Source: Actinomycetes bacterium
GTDB lineage: Bacteria > Actinomycetota > Acidimicrobiia > Acidimicrobiales > Palsa-688
Direction of reading: 5' to 3'
Length of the DNA stretch: 16,147 nt
Assembly: GCA_021819345.1 (NCBI GenBank)
Contig: JAKARG010000017.1
Span: 1-16,147, forward strand
Below, piece by piece: positions 1 through 5,329 of the stretch. Position 1 is the first letter of the stretch, and each line of letters starts with the position of its first letter. Position numbers and translations under genes: made by a program. The notes under the pieces were generated by a model. It made no database searches. It was not told the DNA's origin and was given only the letters and a program-made list of their open reading frames with translations.

Positions 1-53
1 ATCTGTGTGCCCCAGTTGTTGGAGGCCAGGACGCCCGTCGTCAGGAGGCCCAT
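1..53 (-). CDS. Possible 5' end of a divergent gene (partial, runs off the left edge)
   Basis: On the minus strand an ATG at 53-51 opens a frame that stays open to the window edge and gives only 17 residues (MGLLTTGVLASNNWGTQ). A purine-rich Shine-Dalgarno (GAGGGGAG) sits about 6 bases upstream of the ATG, and a plausible minus-strand promoter lies at 152-123. The first residues are mildly hydrophobic, but the piece is too short to name a family. The support is start context only; the frame could be open by chance at this GC content. If real, the gene is transcribed divergently from the rplM operon. Confidence 0.35.
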   Translation of the reverse strand, partial: MGLLTTGVLASNNWGTQ

Positions 54-122
54 GAGGTGCTCCCCTCGGGCGTGCTCGGCCCCGGAGGCCGCGAGGTGGT
101 GGTCGATCGGCTCACGTGGGCA

Positions 123-152
123 ACGATAAGCAGCCGGGGCAGCTGGCACCAA
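123..152 (-). promoter_or_regulatory. Candidate minus-strand promoter for the leftward gene
   Basis: Read on the minus strand, a -35-like TTGGTG (152-147) is followed after 18 bases by a -10-like TATCGT (128-123), which fits the actinobacterial TAnnnT -10 pattern. Transcription would start near 116 and leave a leader of about 60 bases before the ATG at 53. The call rests on sequence match alone. Confidence 0.35.
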
Positions 153-197
153 CTCGGAGCGGGACCGCTCCTGCCCAGTTCGGTTCGCCTGGTCGGG

Positions 198-226
198 TTG
201 CCGCCGGCGCTCCGATGCCGTATCCT
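198..226 (+). promoter_or_regulatory. Candidate sigma-A-type promoter of the rplM-rpsI operon
   Basis: TTGCCG (198-203) and TATCCT (221-226) are separated by exactly 17 bases, a good match to the housekeeping actinobacterial promoter (TTGACn, 17, TAnnnT). The predicted start near 233 gives rplM a leader of about 113 bases. It is the best-looking promoter in the window. Confidence 0.55.
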
Positions 227-232
227 CGGGTC

Positions 233-345
233 CTCACGGATCGTCGTCGCGCGCCCTGATCGAAGGTTGTCTCGATCGTAGGCTGGATGGTGCCCCGGCA
301 CCCGGCCCGAGGTCCGTCCCGTCTCCCATCCTGCCGAGGAACCCT
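233..345 (+). promoter_or_regulatory. rplM 5' leader with two small hairpins
   Basis: Between the predicted transcription start and the rplM GTG are two inverted repeats. GATCGA (258-263) pairs with TCGATC (272-277) around an 8-base loop. GGTGC (289-293) pairs with GCACC (298-302) around CCCG. Ribosomal protein operons are often controlled by the encoded protein binding its own leader, so this could be an L13 or S9 autoregulatory site. No known leader family is recognised, and short hairpins are common by chance in such GC-rich DNA. Confidence 0.25.
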
Positions 346-828
346 GTGCGTACCTTCTCCCCCAAGCCAGCCGACATCGAGCGGGTCTGGTACCAGGTCG
401 ACGCCGACGGAGCCGTGCTCGGCCGGTTGGCTTCGGAGGTGGCGCGGGTCCTGCGGGGCAAGCACAAGCCGATCTTCGCCCCCCACGTCGACACCGGGGA
501 CCACGTGATCGTGGTCAACGCCGCCAAGGTGCTGATGAGCCCGGGGAAGGCCGAGGCCGAGCGGGTCTACCGCCACTCGGGCTACCCCGGAGGGCTGCGT
601 AGCCGCACCTACCGGGAGATGCTCGACACCCGCCCCGAGGAAGTAGTGCGCCGTGCGGTGAAGGGGATGCTCCCGAAGGGTCCGCTCGGATCGCAGATGC
701 TCCGCAAGTTGAAGGTCTACGCCGGGCCGGAGCACCCCCACGAGGCCCAGCAGCCGAAGCTGCTCGAAGTGGACCACTCGGTCCGCCGGCTGTCCGAGGG
801 TGCGCTGGCCCAGGGCCGTAGCGCCTGA
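346..828 (+). CDS. rplM: 50S ribosomal protein L13
   Basis: L13 is an early-assembling protein of the large ribosomal subunit. The 160-residue product shows the family landmarks in order: VDADGAVLGRLASEVARVLRG (residues about 18-38), GKHKPIFAPHVDTGDHV (38-54), VVNAAKVL, HSGYPGGL, RAVKGMLPKGPLG and the C-terminal KLKVYAGPEHPHEAQQP. The usual length is about 140-150 residues; the extra residues form a short charged tail. The GTG start is supported by GAGGA at 336-340, five bases upstream, and by the position of the conserved core. It is the first gene after a good promoter and is followed 50 bases later by rpsI, the near-universal L13-S9 pair. Confidence 0.97.
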   Translation: MRTFSPKPADIERVWYQVDADGAVLGRLASEVARVLRGKHKPIFAPHVDTGDHVIVVNAAKVLMSPGKAEAERVYRHSGYPGGLRSRTYREMLDTRPEEVVRRAVKGMLPKGPLGSQMLRKLKVYAGPEHPHEAQQPKLLEVDHSVRRLSEGALAQGRSA

Positions 829-878
829 CCCAGCCGCTCGCCCACCAAGTCCCGTCGCCCCGAGGAGCCCAGTCGCCC

Positions 879-1271
879 GTGCCCCATCCCCTCGCCCAGT
901 CCACCGGTCGTCGAAAGGCCGCTGTGGCTCGCGTACGCCTCCGGCCCGGCACCGGGCGCCTGACGATCAACGGTCGGCCGATCGAGGACTACTTCCCCTC
1001 GCCCACGCACAGGATGATCATCACCGAGCCCCTCCGGCTGGTCGAAAGGGACGAGGTCTTCGACGTCGACGCCACCATGGACGGAGGTGGCATCTCGGGC
1101 CAGGCGGGAGCGCTGCGCCACGGGATCGCACGGGCGCTGGTCGCGGTCGACGCCGAGGTCCGCCCCCAGCTCAAGAAGGCCGGCTTCCTCACCCGTGACG
1201 ACCGGGAGAAGGAGTCCAAGAAGTACGGGCTCAAGAAGGCCCGCAAGGCGCCGCAGTACTCCAAGCGCTGA
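879..1271 (+). CDS. rpsI: 30S ribosomal protein S9
   Basis: S9 is a small-subunit protein whose C-terminal tail reaches the P-site tRNA. The 130-residue product has the N-terminal STGRRKAAVARVRL, the central NGRPIEDYFP, the glycine-rich GGGISGQAGALRHGIARAL and the basic tail ending KKARKAPQYSKR; all are S9 hallmarks, including the terminal SKR that contacts tRNA. Length is normal. The GTG start has GAGGAG at 862-867, a rather long 11-base spacing. It follows rplM by 50 bases and is presumably cotranscribed with it; glmM starts 28 bases after its stop. Confidence 0.97.
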   Translation: MPHPLAQSTGRRKAAVARVRLRPGTGRLTINGRPIEDYFPSPTHRMIITEPLRLVERDEVFDVDATMDGGGISGQAGALRHGIARALVAVDAEVRPQLKKAGFLTRDDREKESKKYGLKKARKAPQYSKR

Positions 1272-1299
1272 CCCGGGCCGGTGGTCGAATAGTGGTCGA

Positions 1300-2730
1300 A
1301 TGACCCTGCGCTTCGGTACCGACGGGGTGCGGGGCTCGGCGAACGCCGAGCTCACCCCCGAGATGGTCCTCGCACTGGGCAGGGCAGCGGCGTCGGTCCT
1401 CGGCGGGCCCCGTTTCCTGGTCGGGCGTGACACCCGGCGCTCCGGTCCCCTGCTCTGCTCGGCGCTCGCTGCAGGGCTCATGAGCGAAGGGGTGGACGTG
1501 GTCGACCTCGGAGTGATCCCGACCCCGGGGGTCGCAGCACGCTCGGCCGACACCGGTATGCCCGCAGCGGTCGTCTCGGCCTCGCACAACCCCTTCGCCG
1601 ACAACGGCGTCAAGCTGTTCGGGGGCGGTGGTCGCAAGCTCGCAGATGCCGAGGAGGAGAGCATCGAGCGCTGGCTCGCCGAGTTGCTCGCCGGCCCCGA
1701 CCGGGAGAAGTGCTCGGCACCCGGCCCCGTCGCTCTGGCCCCCGAGGTCCAGGGAGCCCGCGCAGGTGGCCTTCGCCCGGGTCGGCCCGCGGCCGTCGTC
1801 GGGTCGGCCGTCGGGTCGGCGGTGGTCGACTCCGAGGCGCTGGAGTGGTACCGGCAACGCCTGGTCGGCTCGCTGCAGGGCCGTCGCCTGTCGGAGCTCG
1901 CCGTCGCCCTCGACTGCGCCAACGGGGCGGCGGCCGCCGTAGCCCCGGAGGTCTTCGCGGCCAGCGGGGCCCGGGTCGTGGCCACCGTCGGTACCAGTCC
2001 GGAGGGGACCAACATCAACGACCGGTGCGGCTCCACCGACCCGTCTGCACTCGTCTCGGCGGTGCTGTCCACGGGAGCCGACCTCGGCCTGGCCTTCGAC
2101 GGGGACGCCGACCGGGTCATCGCGGTCGACGGCTGCGGAAGGGTCGTCGACGGCGACCGGCTACTCGCACTGTTCGCCCTCGACCTGCGCAGCCGGGGTC
2201 TCCTGGCGGGGGACACGGTGGTGGTGACCGTCATGACCAATCTCGGCTTCCACCGGGCGATGGGGGCGGCGGGGATCGGTGTGCACACGACCGACGTCGG
2301 GGATCGCAACGTCCTGGCGGCGCTCGACGCCAACGGGTGGTCGCTCGGGGGCGAGCAGTCCGGCCATCTCGTGTTCAAGGACCTGGCCACCACGGGCGAC
2401 GGCGTGCTCTCGGGCCTCTTGCTCGCCGACCTGCTCGTGCGCGCCGCGCGCCCCCTGGCCGGGATCGCAGAAGACGTCATGGTGTCCTTCCCGCAGGTGC
2501 TTCGCAACGTGGAGGCTCCCGACCGCTCCCGGCTGGTCGGGGCTCCGGGCCTGTGGGCCGAGGTGGCGGCGATCGAGGCCGACCTCGGTGGGCAAGGGAG
2601 GGTCCTGGTCCGCCCGAGCGGGACCGAGCCGCTCGTACGGGTCATGGTCGAGGCGAGCACTGTCGGTGCCGCGACCGACGCTGCCGAGCGGATCGAGGTG
2701 GCCGTGCGCCGGGCGCTGTCGCTCGGCTGA
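1300..2730 (+). CDS. glmM: Phosphoglucosamine mutase
   Basis: GlmM is a cytoplasmic enzyme that converts glucosamine-6-phosphate to glucosamine-1-phosphate on the way to UDP-GlcNAc and peptidoglycan. The 476-residue product begins MTLRFGTDGVRG, the usual N-terminus. It carries the phosphoserine loop SASHNP (93-98, Ser95 as acceptor), the Mg-binding DGDADR (267-272), the sugar-binding GGEQSGH (350-356) and the phosphate-binding RPSGTEPLVR (438-447). The family is usually about 445 residues; the excess is a Pro/Ala/Gly-rich insertion around 132-175 that includes a VGSA-VGSA tandem. The ATG at 1300 is chosen because the conserved N-terminus starts there, although the frame stays open upstream. 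No clear Shine-Dalgarno is seen; the start is preceded by a tandem GTGGTCGAAT (1281-1290 and 1292-1301). The rplM-rpsI-glmM order is standard in actinobacteria. Confidence 0.97.
   Translation: MTLRFGTDGVRGSANAELTPEMVLALGRAAASVLGGPRFLVGRDTRRSGPLLCSALAAGLMSEGVDVVDLGVIPTPGVAARSADTGMPAAVVSASHNPFADNGVKLFGGGGRKLADAEEESIERWLAELLAGPDREKCSAPGPVALAPEVQGARAGGLRPGRPAAVVGSAVGSAVVDSEALEWYRQRLVGSLQGRRLSELAVALDCANGAAAAVAPEVFAASGARVVATVGTSPEGTNINDRCGSTDPSALVSAVLSTGADLGLAFDGDADRVIAVDGCGRVVDGDRLLALFALDLRSRGLLAGDTVVVTVMTNLGFHRAMGAAGIGVHTTDVGDRNVLAALDANGWSLGGEQSGHLVFKDLATTGDGVLSGLLLADLLVRAARPLAGIAEDVMVSFPQVLRNVEAPDRSRLVGAPGLWAEVAAIEADLGGQGRVLVRPSGTEPLVRVMVEASTVGAATDAAERIEVAVRRALSLG
1798..1821 (+). repeat. 12-base tandem repeat inside glmM
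   Basis: GTCGGGTCGGCC at 1798-1809 is followed directly by GTCGGGTCGGCG at 1810-1821. The repeat is in frame and encodes VGSA twice (residues 167-174), within the segment that makes this GlmM longer than usual. It looks like a small replication-slippage duplication in a tolerant loop. Confidence 0.8.
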
Positions 2731-2785
2731 CCTTCTGCCCGGGCTCCGGGGGGTCGCGGCGGCCCGAGCCTGCCATGCTGGGGGC

Positions 2786-3589
2786 GTGAGGGTGCTCGTG
2801 GTGGAGGACGACGACGGTATCGCCGAGCCGCTCACCGACGGGCTCCGGCGGGAGGGCTTCGACGTCCAGCGGGTCGCTACCGGAGCTGCAGCTCTGGCGG
2901 TCACCGACGCCGATCTCGTGTTGCTCGACCTCGGCTTGCCCGACATCGACGGCTACGCCGTCTGCCAGCAGATCAGGGCCCGTTCGGCGGTGCCGATCCT
3001 CGTGATCTCGGCGCGTGGCGCGGAGGTCGACCGGGTGGTCGGCCTCGAGCTCGGTGCCGACGACTACCTGGTGAAGCCCTTCGGCCTCCGGGAGCTGGTC
3101 GCGAGGATCCGGGCGGTCCTCCGCCGCTACGGCGGTGCCGGCCTCGGTGTCGAGGTCGATCCCGTCCAGCAGCTCGGGGACCTGGTGGTCGACCGGCGTG
3201 CCCGCCGGGTGCACGTCGAGGGGGTCGAAGTCGCACTCTCCCCCAAGGAGTTCGACCTGCTCGCCCTGCTCGCCGAGGATCCCGGTGCGGTCGTGAGCCG
3301 CCAGCAGATCCTCGACGAGGTCTGGGACCCCCACTGGTACGGGCCGACCAAGACGGTAGACGTCCACGTTGCTTCGCTCAGGAAGAAGCTCGGGCACCCC
3401 GAGTGGATCGAGACCGTCCGCCGGGTGGGGCTCAGGCTCGGCCCGACATCGTCCCCGACGTCCGCACCGGCCGTGCTGCGCCCGCCGGGTGACGGCTCGG
3501 AGCCGTCTGCGCCAGCGGGGCAGATCGAGACGGGCCGGACCGACCGGACCGAGCTGGCGGGCGGGGTGGGGCGCATCGGGGATCCGTGA
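2786..3589 (+). CDS. OmpR/PhoB-family response regulator
   Basis: This is the DNA-binding half of a two-component system. The 267-residue product has an N-terminal receiver domain (about 1-115) with acidic pocket residues Asp8/Asp9, the phospho-acceptor Asp48 (LLDLGLPD), Ser75 in the Thr/Ser switch position and Lys97 (LVKPF). A winged-helix output domain follows (about 130-218), with SPKEFDLLALL, the VSRQQILDEVW segment and VDVHVASLRKKL. The usual family ending RGVGYRL is RRVGLRL here. An unusual low-complexity Pro/Ser/Arg tail of nearly 50 residues (about 220-267) follows. The GTG start is set by MRVLVVEDD; a CATGCT at 2774-2779 could be a -10 box of a nearly leaderless message. Its stop overlaps the kinase start by four bases (GTGA), so the two are cotranslated. 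Targets are unknown. Confidence 0.93.
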   Translation: MRVLVVEDDDGIAEPLTDGLRREGFDVQRVATGAAALAVTDADLVLLDLGLPDIDGYAVCQQIRARSAVPILVISARGAEVDRVVGLELGADDYLVKPFGLRELVARIRAVLRRYGGAGLGVEVDPVQQLGDLVVDRRARRVHVEGVEVALSPKEFDLLALLAEDPGAVVSRQQILDEVWDPHWYGPTKTVDVHVASLRKKLGHPEWIETVRRVGLRLGPTSSPTSAPAVLRPPGDGSEPSAPAGQIETGRTDRTELAGGVGRIGDP

Positions 3590-5004
3590 AGCTCCGGCTG
3601 CTGGCCTCCTACGTCGGCCTCGCAGTGCTCATCCTGCTGGTGCTGGAGGTGCCATTCGGGTTCCTCGCCACGCACCAGGAGCTCGGCAGTGCCCAAGTGG
3701 CGGCCACCCGGGACGCCAGCGAGATCGCCGTCGGCAGCACTGAGGTGCTCGAGTCCGGCAGCCGCTCCGCCATGCGGGCACTGCTCGAGGACTACTCCGC
3801 TCGGACCGGCGCCGAGCTGGCTGTCGTCGGTCCCACCGGTCGGCTGGTCGCCCAGATCGAACCAGACCATGACGACGACCTGCTCCTCGGCGAGAAGTTG
3901 GTGCGTGGTGCTCTTGCGGGAGGATCTCCGAGCGCCATCTCCTACGACGAGGGACATCCCGACGCAGCGGTCGCAGTGCCGATCGGTCCCCCTCATCAGC
4001 CCCTGGGGGCGGTCTTCCTCCTGGTCCCCGTCGGCGTATACACCGACCATGTCCAGGACATCTGGACCGGTCTGGCCGGCTTTGCCGGCGTGGTGCTCCT
4101 GCTCACCGTCTTGGTGGGGCTCTGGCTGGCCAGGGGACTCTCGCGGCCGCTCGGCGAGCTCGAGGCAGTCGCAGCCAGGCTCGGGGAGGGCGACCTCGCG
4201 GCCCGGGCGCCCACGGATCTCCAACCCGAGGAGATGCGAGCCCTCGGGGAGGCGTTCAACCGGATGGCCGCCCGCTTGGAGGACTTGGTGGCTGCCCAGT
4301 CCCGCTTCGTCGCAGACGCTTCCCATCAGCTCCGCTCGCCGCTCACTGCCCTACGGCTGCGCTTGGAGAACCTGGAAGCCGAGCTCGACCCGGCCGCCGG
4401 CGAGTCGATGGCGGCGGTCGCCCGGGAGCTGCAGAGGCTCAGCCGCCTGGTGGACGGCCTGCTCGCCACCAGCCGCGCCGACCAGCTCGCACCCGAGCTC
4501 CGAGTCGTAGACGTGGCCGAGGTGATCGCGGAGCGTTGCGACGCCTGGGCTGCCCTGGCGGCCGAACGTCAGGTCTCCCTGGCCCACCACGACGACACGG
4601 AGCCGGGCGCCGCCCTCGCCCTGCTGGTCCCCGGCGACCTCGACCAGATCTTGGACAACCTGGTTGCCAACGCCCTCGATGCCTCACCGGCGGGGTCGAG
4701 CATCGAGGTGTGCCTTGTCGCGGGACCTGGCCGGGAGCAGCTGAGCGTCCACGTCGTCGACGAAGGCCCGGGGATGAGTGCCGCCGAGCGGTCGCGGGCC
4801 TTCGATCGCTTCTGGCAGGGTCCCGGCAGTCGGGGCGGTCACAGCGGGCTCGGCCTTGCGATCGTACGTCAGCTGGTGCTCCGGAACCGGGGTGAGGTGA
4901 CCCTGGACGAGGTGCCCTCAGGGGGGCTCGATGCGCTCGTCGTCCTCCGGGCCGCCGGGCGGCAGCCTCCCGCGCCGGGTCGGCGGCAGCCACCTGCCGA
5001 CTGA
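3586..5004 (+). CDS. Membrane sensor histidine kinase (HAMP type)
   Basis: This is the sensor partner of the preceding response regulator. The 472-residue product has a first membrane segment at about 5-28, an external sensor region of about 130 residues with no family I recognise, a second membrane segment at about 163-183 and a HAMP linker at about 184-236. The dimerisation/phosphoacceptor helix carries SHQLRSPL, with His247 as the phosphorylated residue. The ATP-binding domain shows the N box (LDNLVANALD, Asn358/Asn362), the G1 box DEGPGM (392-397) and the G2 box GHSGLGLAIV (418-427). The last 15 residues hold a duplicated RQPPA motif. The GTG start overlaps the regulator stop. Its place between glmM and glmS suggests, but does not show, a link to envelope or amino-sugar status. 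Confidence 0.95.
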   Translation: MKLRLLASYVGLAVLILLVLEVPFGFLATHQELGSAQVAATRDASEIAVGSTEVLESGSRSAMRALLEDYSARTGAELAVVGPTGRLVAQIEPDHDDDLLLGEKLVRGALAGGSPSAISYDEGHPDAAVAVPIGPPHQPLGAVFLLVPVGVYTDHVQDIWTGLAGFAGVVLLLTVLVGLWLARGLSRPLGELEAVAARLGEGDLAARAPTDLQPEEMRALGEAFNRMAARLEDLVAAQSRFVADASHQLRSPLTALRLRLENLEAELDPAAGESMAAVARELQRLSRLVDGLLATSRADQLAPELRVVDVAEVIAERCDAWAALAAERQVSLAHHDDTEPGAALALLVPGDLDQILDNLVANALDASPAGSSIEVCLVAGPGREQLSVHVVDEGPGMSAAERSRAFDRFWQGPGSRGGHSGLGLAIVRQLVLRNRGEVTLDEVPSGGLDALVVLRAAGRQPPAPGRRQPPAD

Positions 5005-5020
5005 AGCGGACCCGGCCACG

Positions 5021-5043
5021 CCGTCCCGCCCCCGCCCGCCCCC
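5021..5043 (-). repeat. Potential G-quadruplex motif, left flank (G-run strand is minus)
   Basis: The plus strand has C-runs at 5025-5027, 5029-5033, 5035-5037 and 5039-5043, separated by single bases. The minus strand therefore carries four runs of three or more G with one-base loops, the classical intramolecular G-quadruplex pattern. Formation in the cell is not shown, and such tracts also arise by chance in DNA this GC-rich. Confidence 0.45.
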
Positions 5044-5075
5044 GCCGTGCCACGCCCCTGCCGTGCCACGCCCCT
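5044..5075 (+). repeat. Perfect 16-base tandem duplication
   Basis: GCCGTGCCACGCCCCT occurs at 5044-5059 and again, base for base, at 5060-5075. The CCCCTGCC-like core resembles the C-rich sequence on the other side of the palindrome (5233-5274). Confidence 0.85.
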
Positions 5076-5091
5076 GCCGCCGCCGGGGAGT

Positions 5092-5162
5092 GCCGAGAGA
5101 CGTCGATGCGACCGCTCGTAGTGGGATTGCAAGCTCGAGCGGTGCAGGAAGGAGCTCTCGGC
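5092..5162 (+). ncRNA. Candidate structured RNA: hairpin enclosed by an 8-bp closing stem
   Basis: Two perfect 8-base inverted repeats are nested. GCCGAGAG (5092-5099) pairs with CTCTCGGC (5155-5162). Inside, ACCGCTCG (5111-5118) pairs with CGAGCGGT (5136-5143). The inner stem can extend outward by TGC (5107-5109) with GCA (5144-5146) past a one-base bulge, and inward by AGT (5120-5122) with GCT (5133-5135). Between the stems lies a purine-rich internal loop (GGAAGGAG, 5147-5154). This closing stem, internal loop and apical hairpin is the style of a cis-regulatory RNA or small RNA. It does not resemble the glmS ribozyme or any riboswitch family I could compare by eye. No promoter is seen for it, so it might be read through from the kinase gene. 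Confidence 0.4.
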
Positions 5163-5166
5163 GGAG

Positions 5167-5212
5167 ACTGGGTCCCGTATGGGACCATATTTGGTCTCCT
5201 ACGGGGCCCAGT
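5167..5212 (+). terminator. 46-base near-perfect palindrome; possible terminator or DNA element
   Basis: The 21-base arms 5167-5187 and 5192-5212 are complementary around a TATT loop. As RNA only one position mismatches (5180 against 5199) and two are G-U pairs (5173/5206 and 5182/5197). The result is a very stable hairpin. There is no U-run after it, so it is not a classical intrinsic terminator, though U-less hairpins have been proposed as terminators in actinobacteria. The place, between the end of the kinase gene and the start of glmS, suits a terminator or attenuator. A dimeric protein-binding site or a short mobile palindromic element is also possible. Confidence 0.45.
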
Positions 5213-5232
5213 TCGTGACGCCGCCGGACCGG

Positions 5233-5274
5233 CCCCTGCCGCGCCCCGCCCCTGCCCTGCCCTGCCCCGCCCCC
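5233..5274 (-). repeat. Strong potential G-quadruplex motif just upstream of glmS (G-run strand is minus)
   Basis: The plus strand has C-runs at 5233-5236, 5244-5247, 5249-5252, 5255-5257, 5260-5262, 5265-5268 and 5270-5274. The six from 5244 on are separated by only one or two bases. The minus strand, which is the template for glmS, therefore has six closely spaced runs of three to five G. It lies 56 bases before the glmS start codon. Confidence 0.5.
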
Positions 5275-5315
5275 TCGCCGGCGCAGCCCGCCGGGGGGTG
5301 GCGGGCGGGCCCAGG

Positions 5316-5321
5316 TACCCT
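5316..5321 (+). promoter_or_regulatory. Candidate -10 box for a leaderless glmS message
   Basis: TACCCT fits the actinobacterial -10 pattern TAnnnT and ends 8 bases before the glmS GTG at 5330. That distance puts transcription start at or next to the start codon, and no Shine-Dalgarno is present, so a leaderless message is plausible. No -35 match is visible 16-18 bases upstream. The spacing is identical to that of the uracil-DNA glycosylase gene. Confidence 0.35.
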
Positions 5322-5329
5322 TGGGCTCC

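Larger units (their letters stand above)
5005..5329 (+). other. Non-coding gap upstream of glmS with repeats, nested stems and a palindrome
   Basis: This 325-base gap has no credible gene. It is organised as a C-rich left flank (about 5021-5080), a nested stem structure (5092-5162), a 46-base near-palindrome (5167-5212), a second C-rich flank (5233-5274) and a candidate -10 box next to the glmS start. The central part is visibly richer in A and T than the flanks. Each element is listed separately. Its position between the kinase gene and glmS makes termination of the upstream unit, control of glmS, or a small RNA the main possibilities. Confidence 0.7.

Noticed and set aside
112..2660. Long minus-strand open frames opposite rplM, rpsI and glmM
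   Set aside because: They are low-complexity shadows caused by high GC and lie opposite clearly conserved genes; none shows a protein family motif.
2742..2770. Terminator after glmM (GGCTC paired with GAGCC)
   Set aside because: The stem is only five plus three base pairs with a bulge and has no U-run; such stems are common by chance at this GC content.
5092..5162. tRNA gene or glmS ribozyme
   Set aside because: The 71-base span with an 8-bp closing stem invited a tRNA check, but no TTCRA T-loop, D-loop or anticodon arm fits. The conserved glmS ribozyme core sequence is also not seen.
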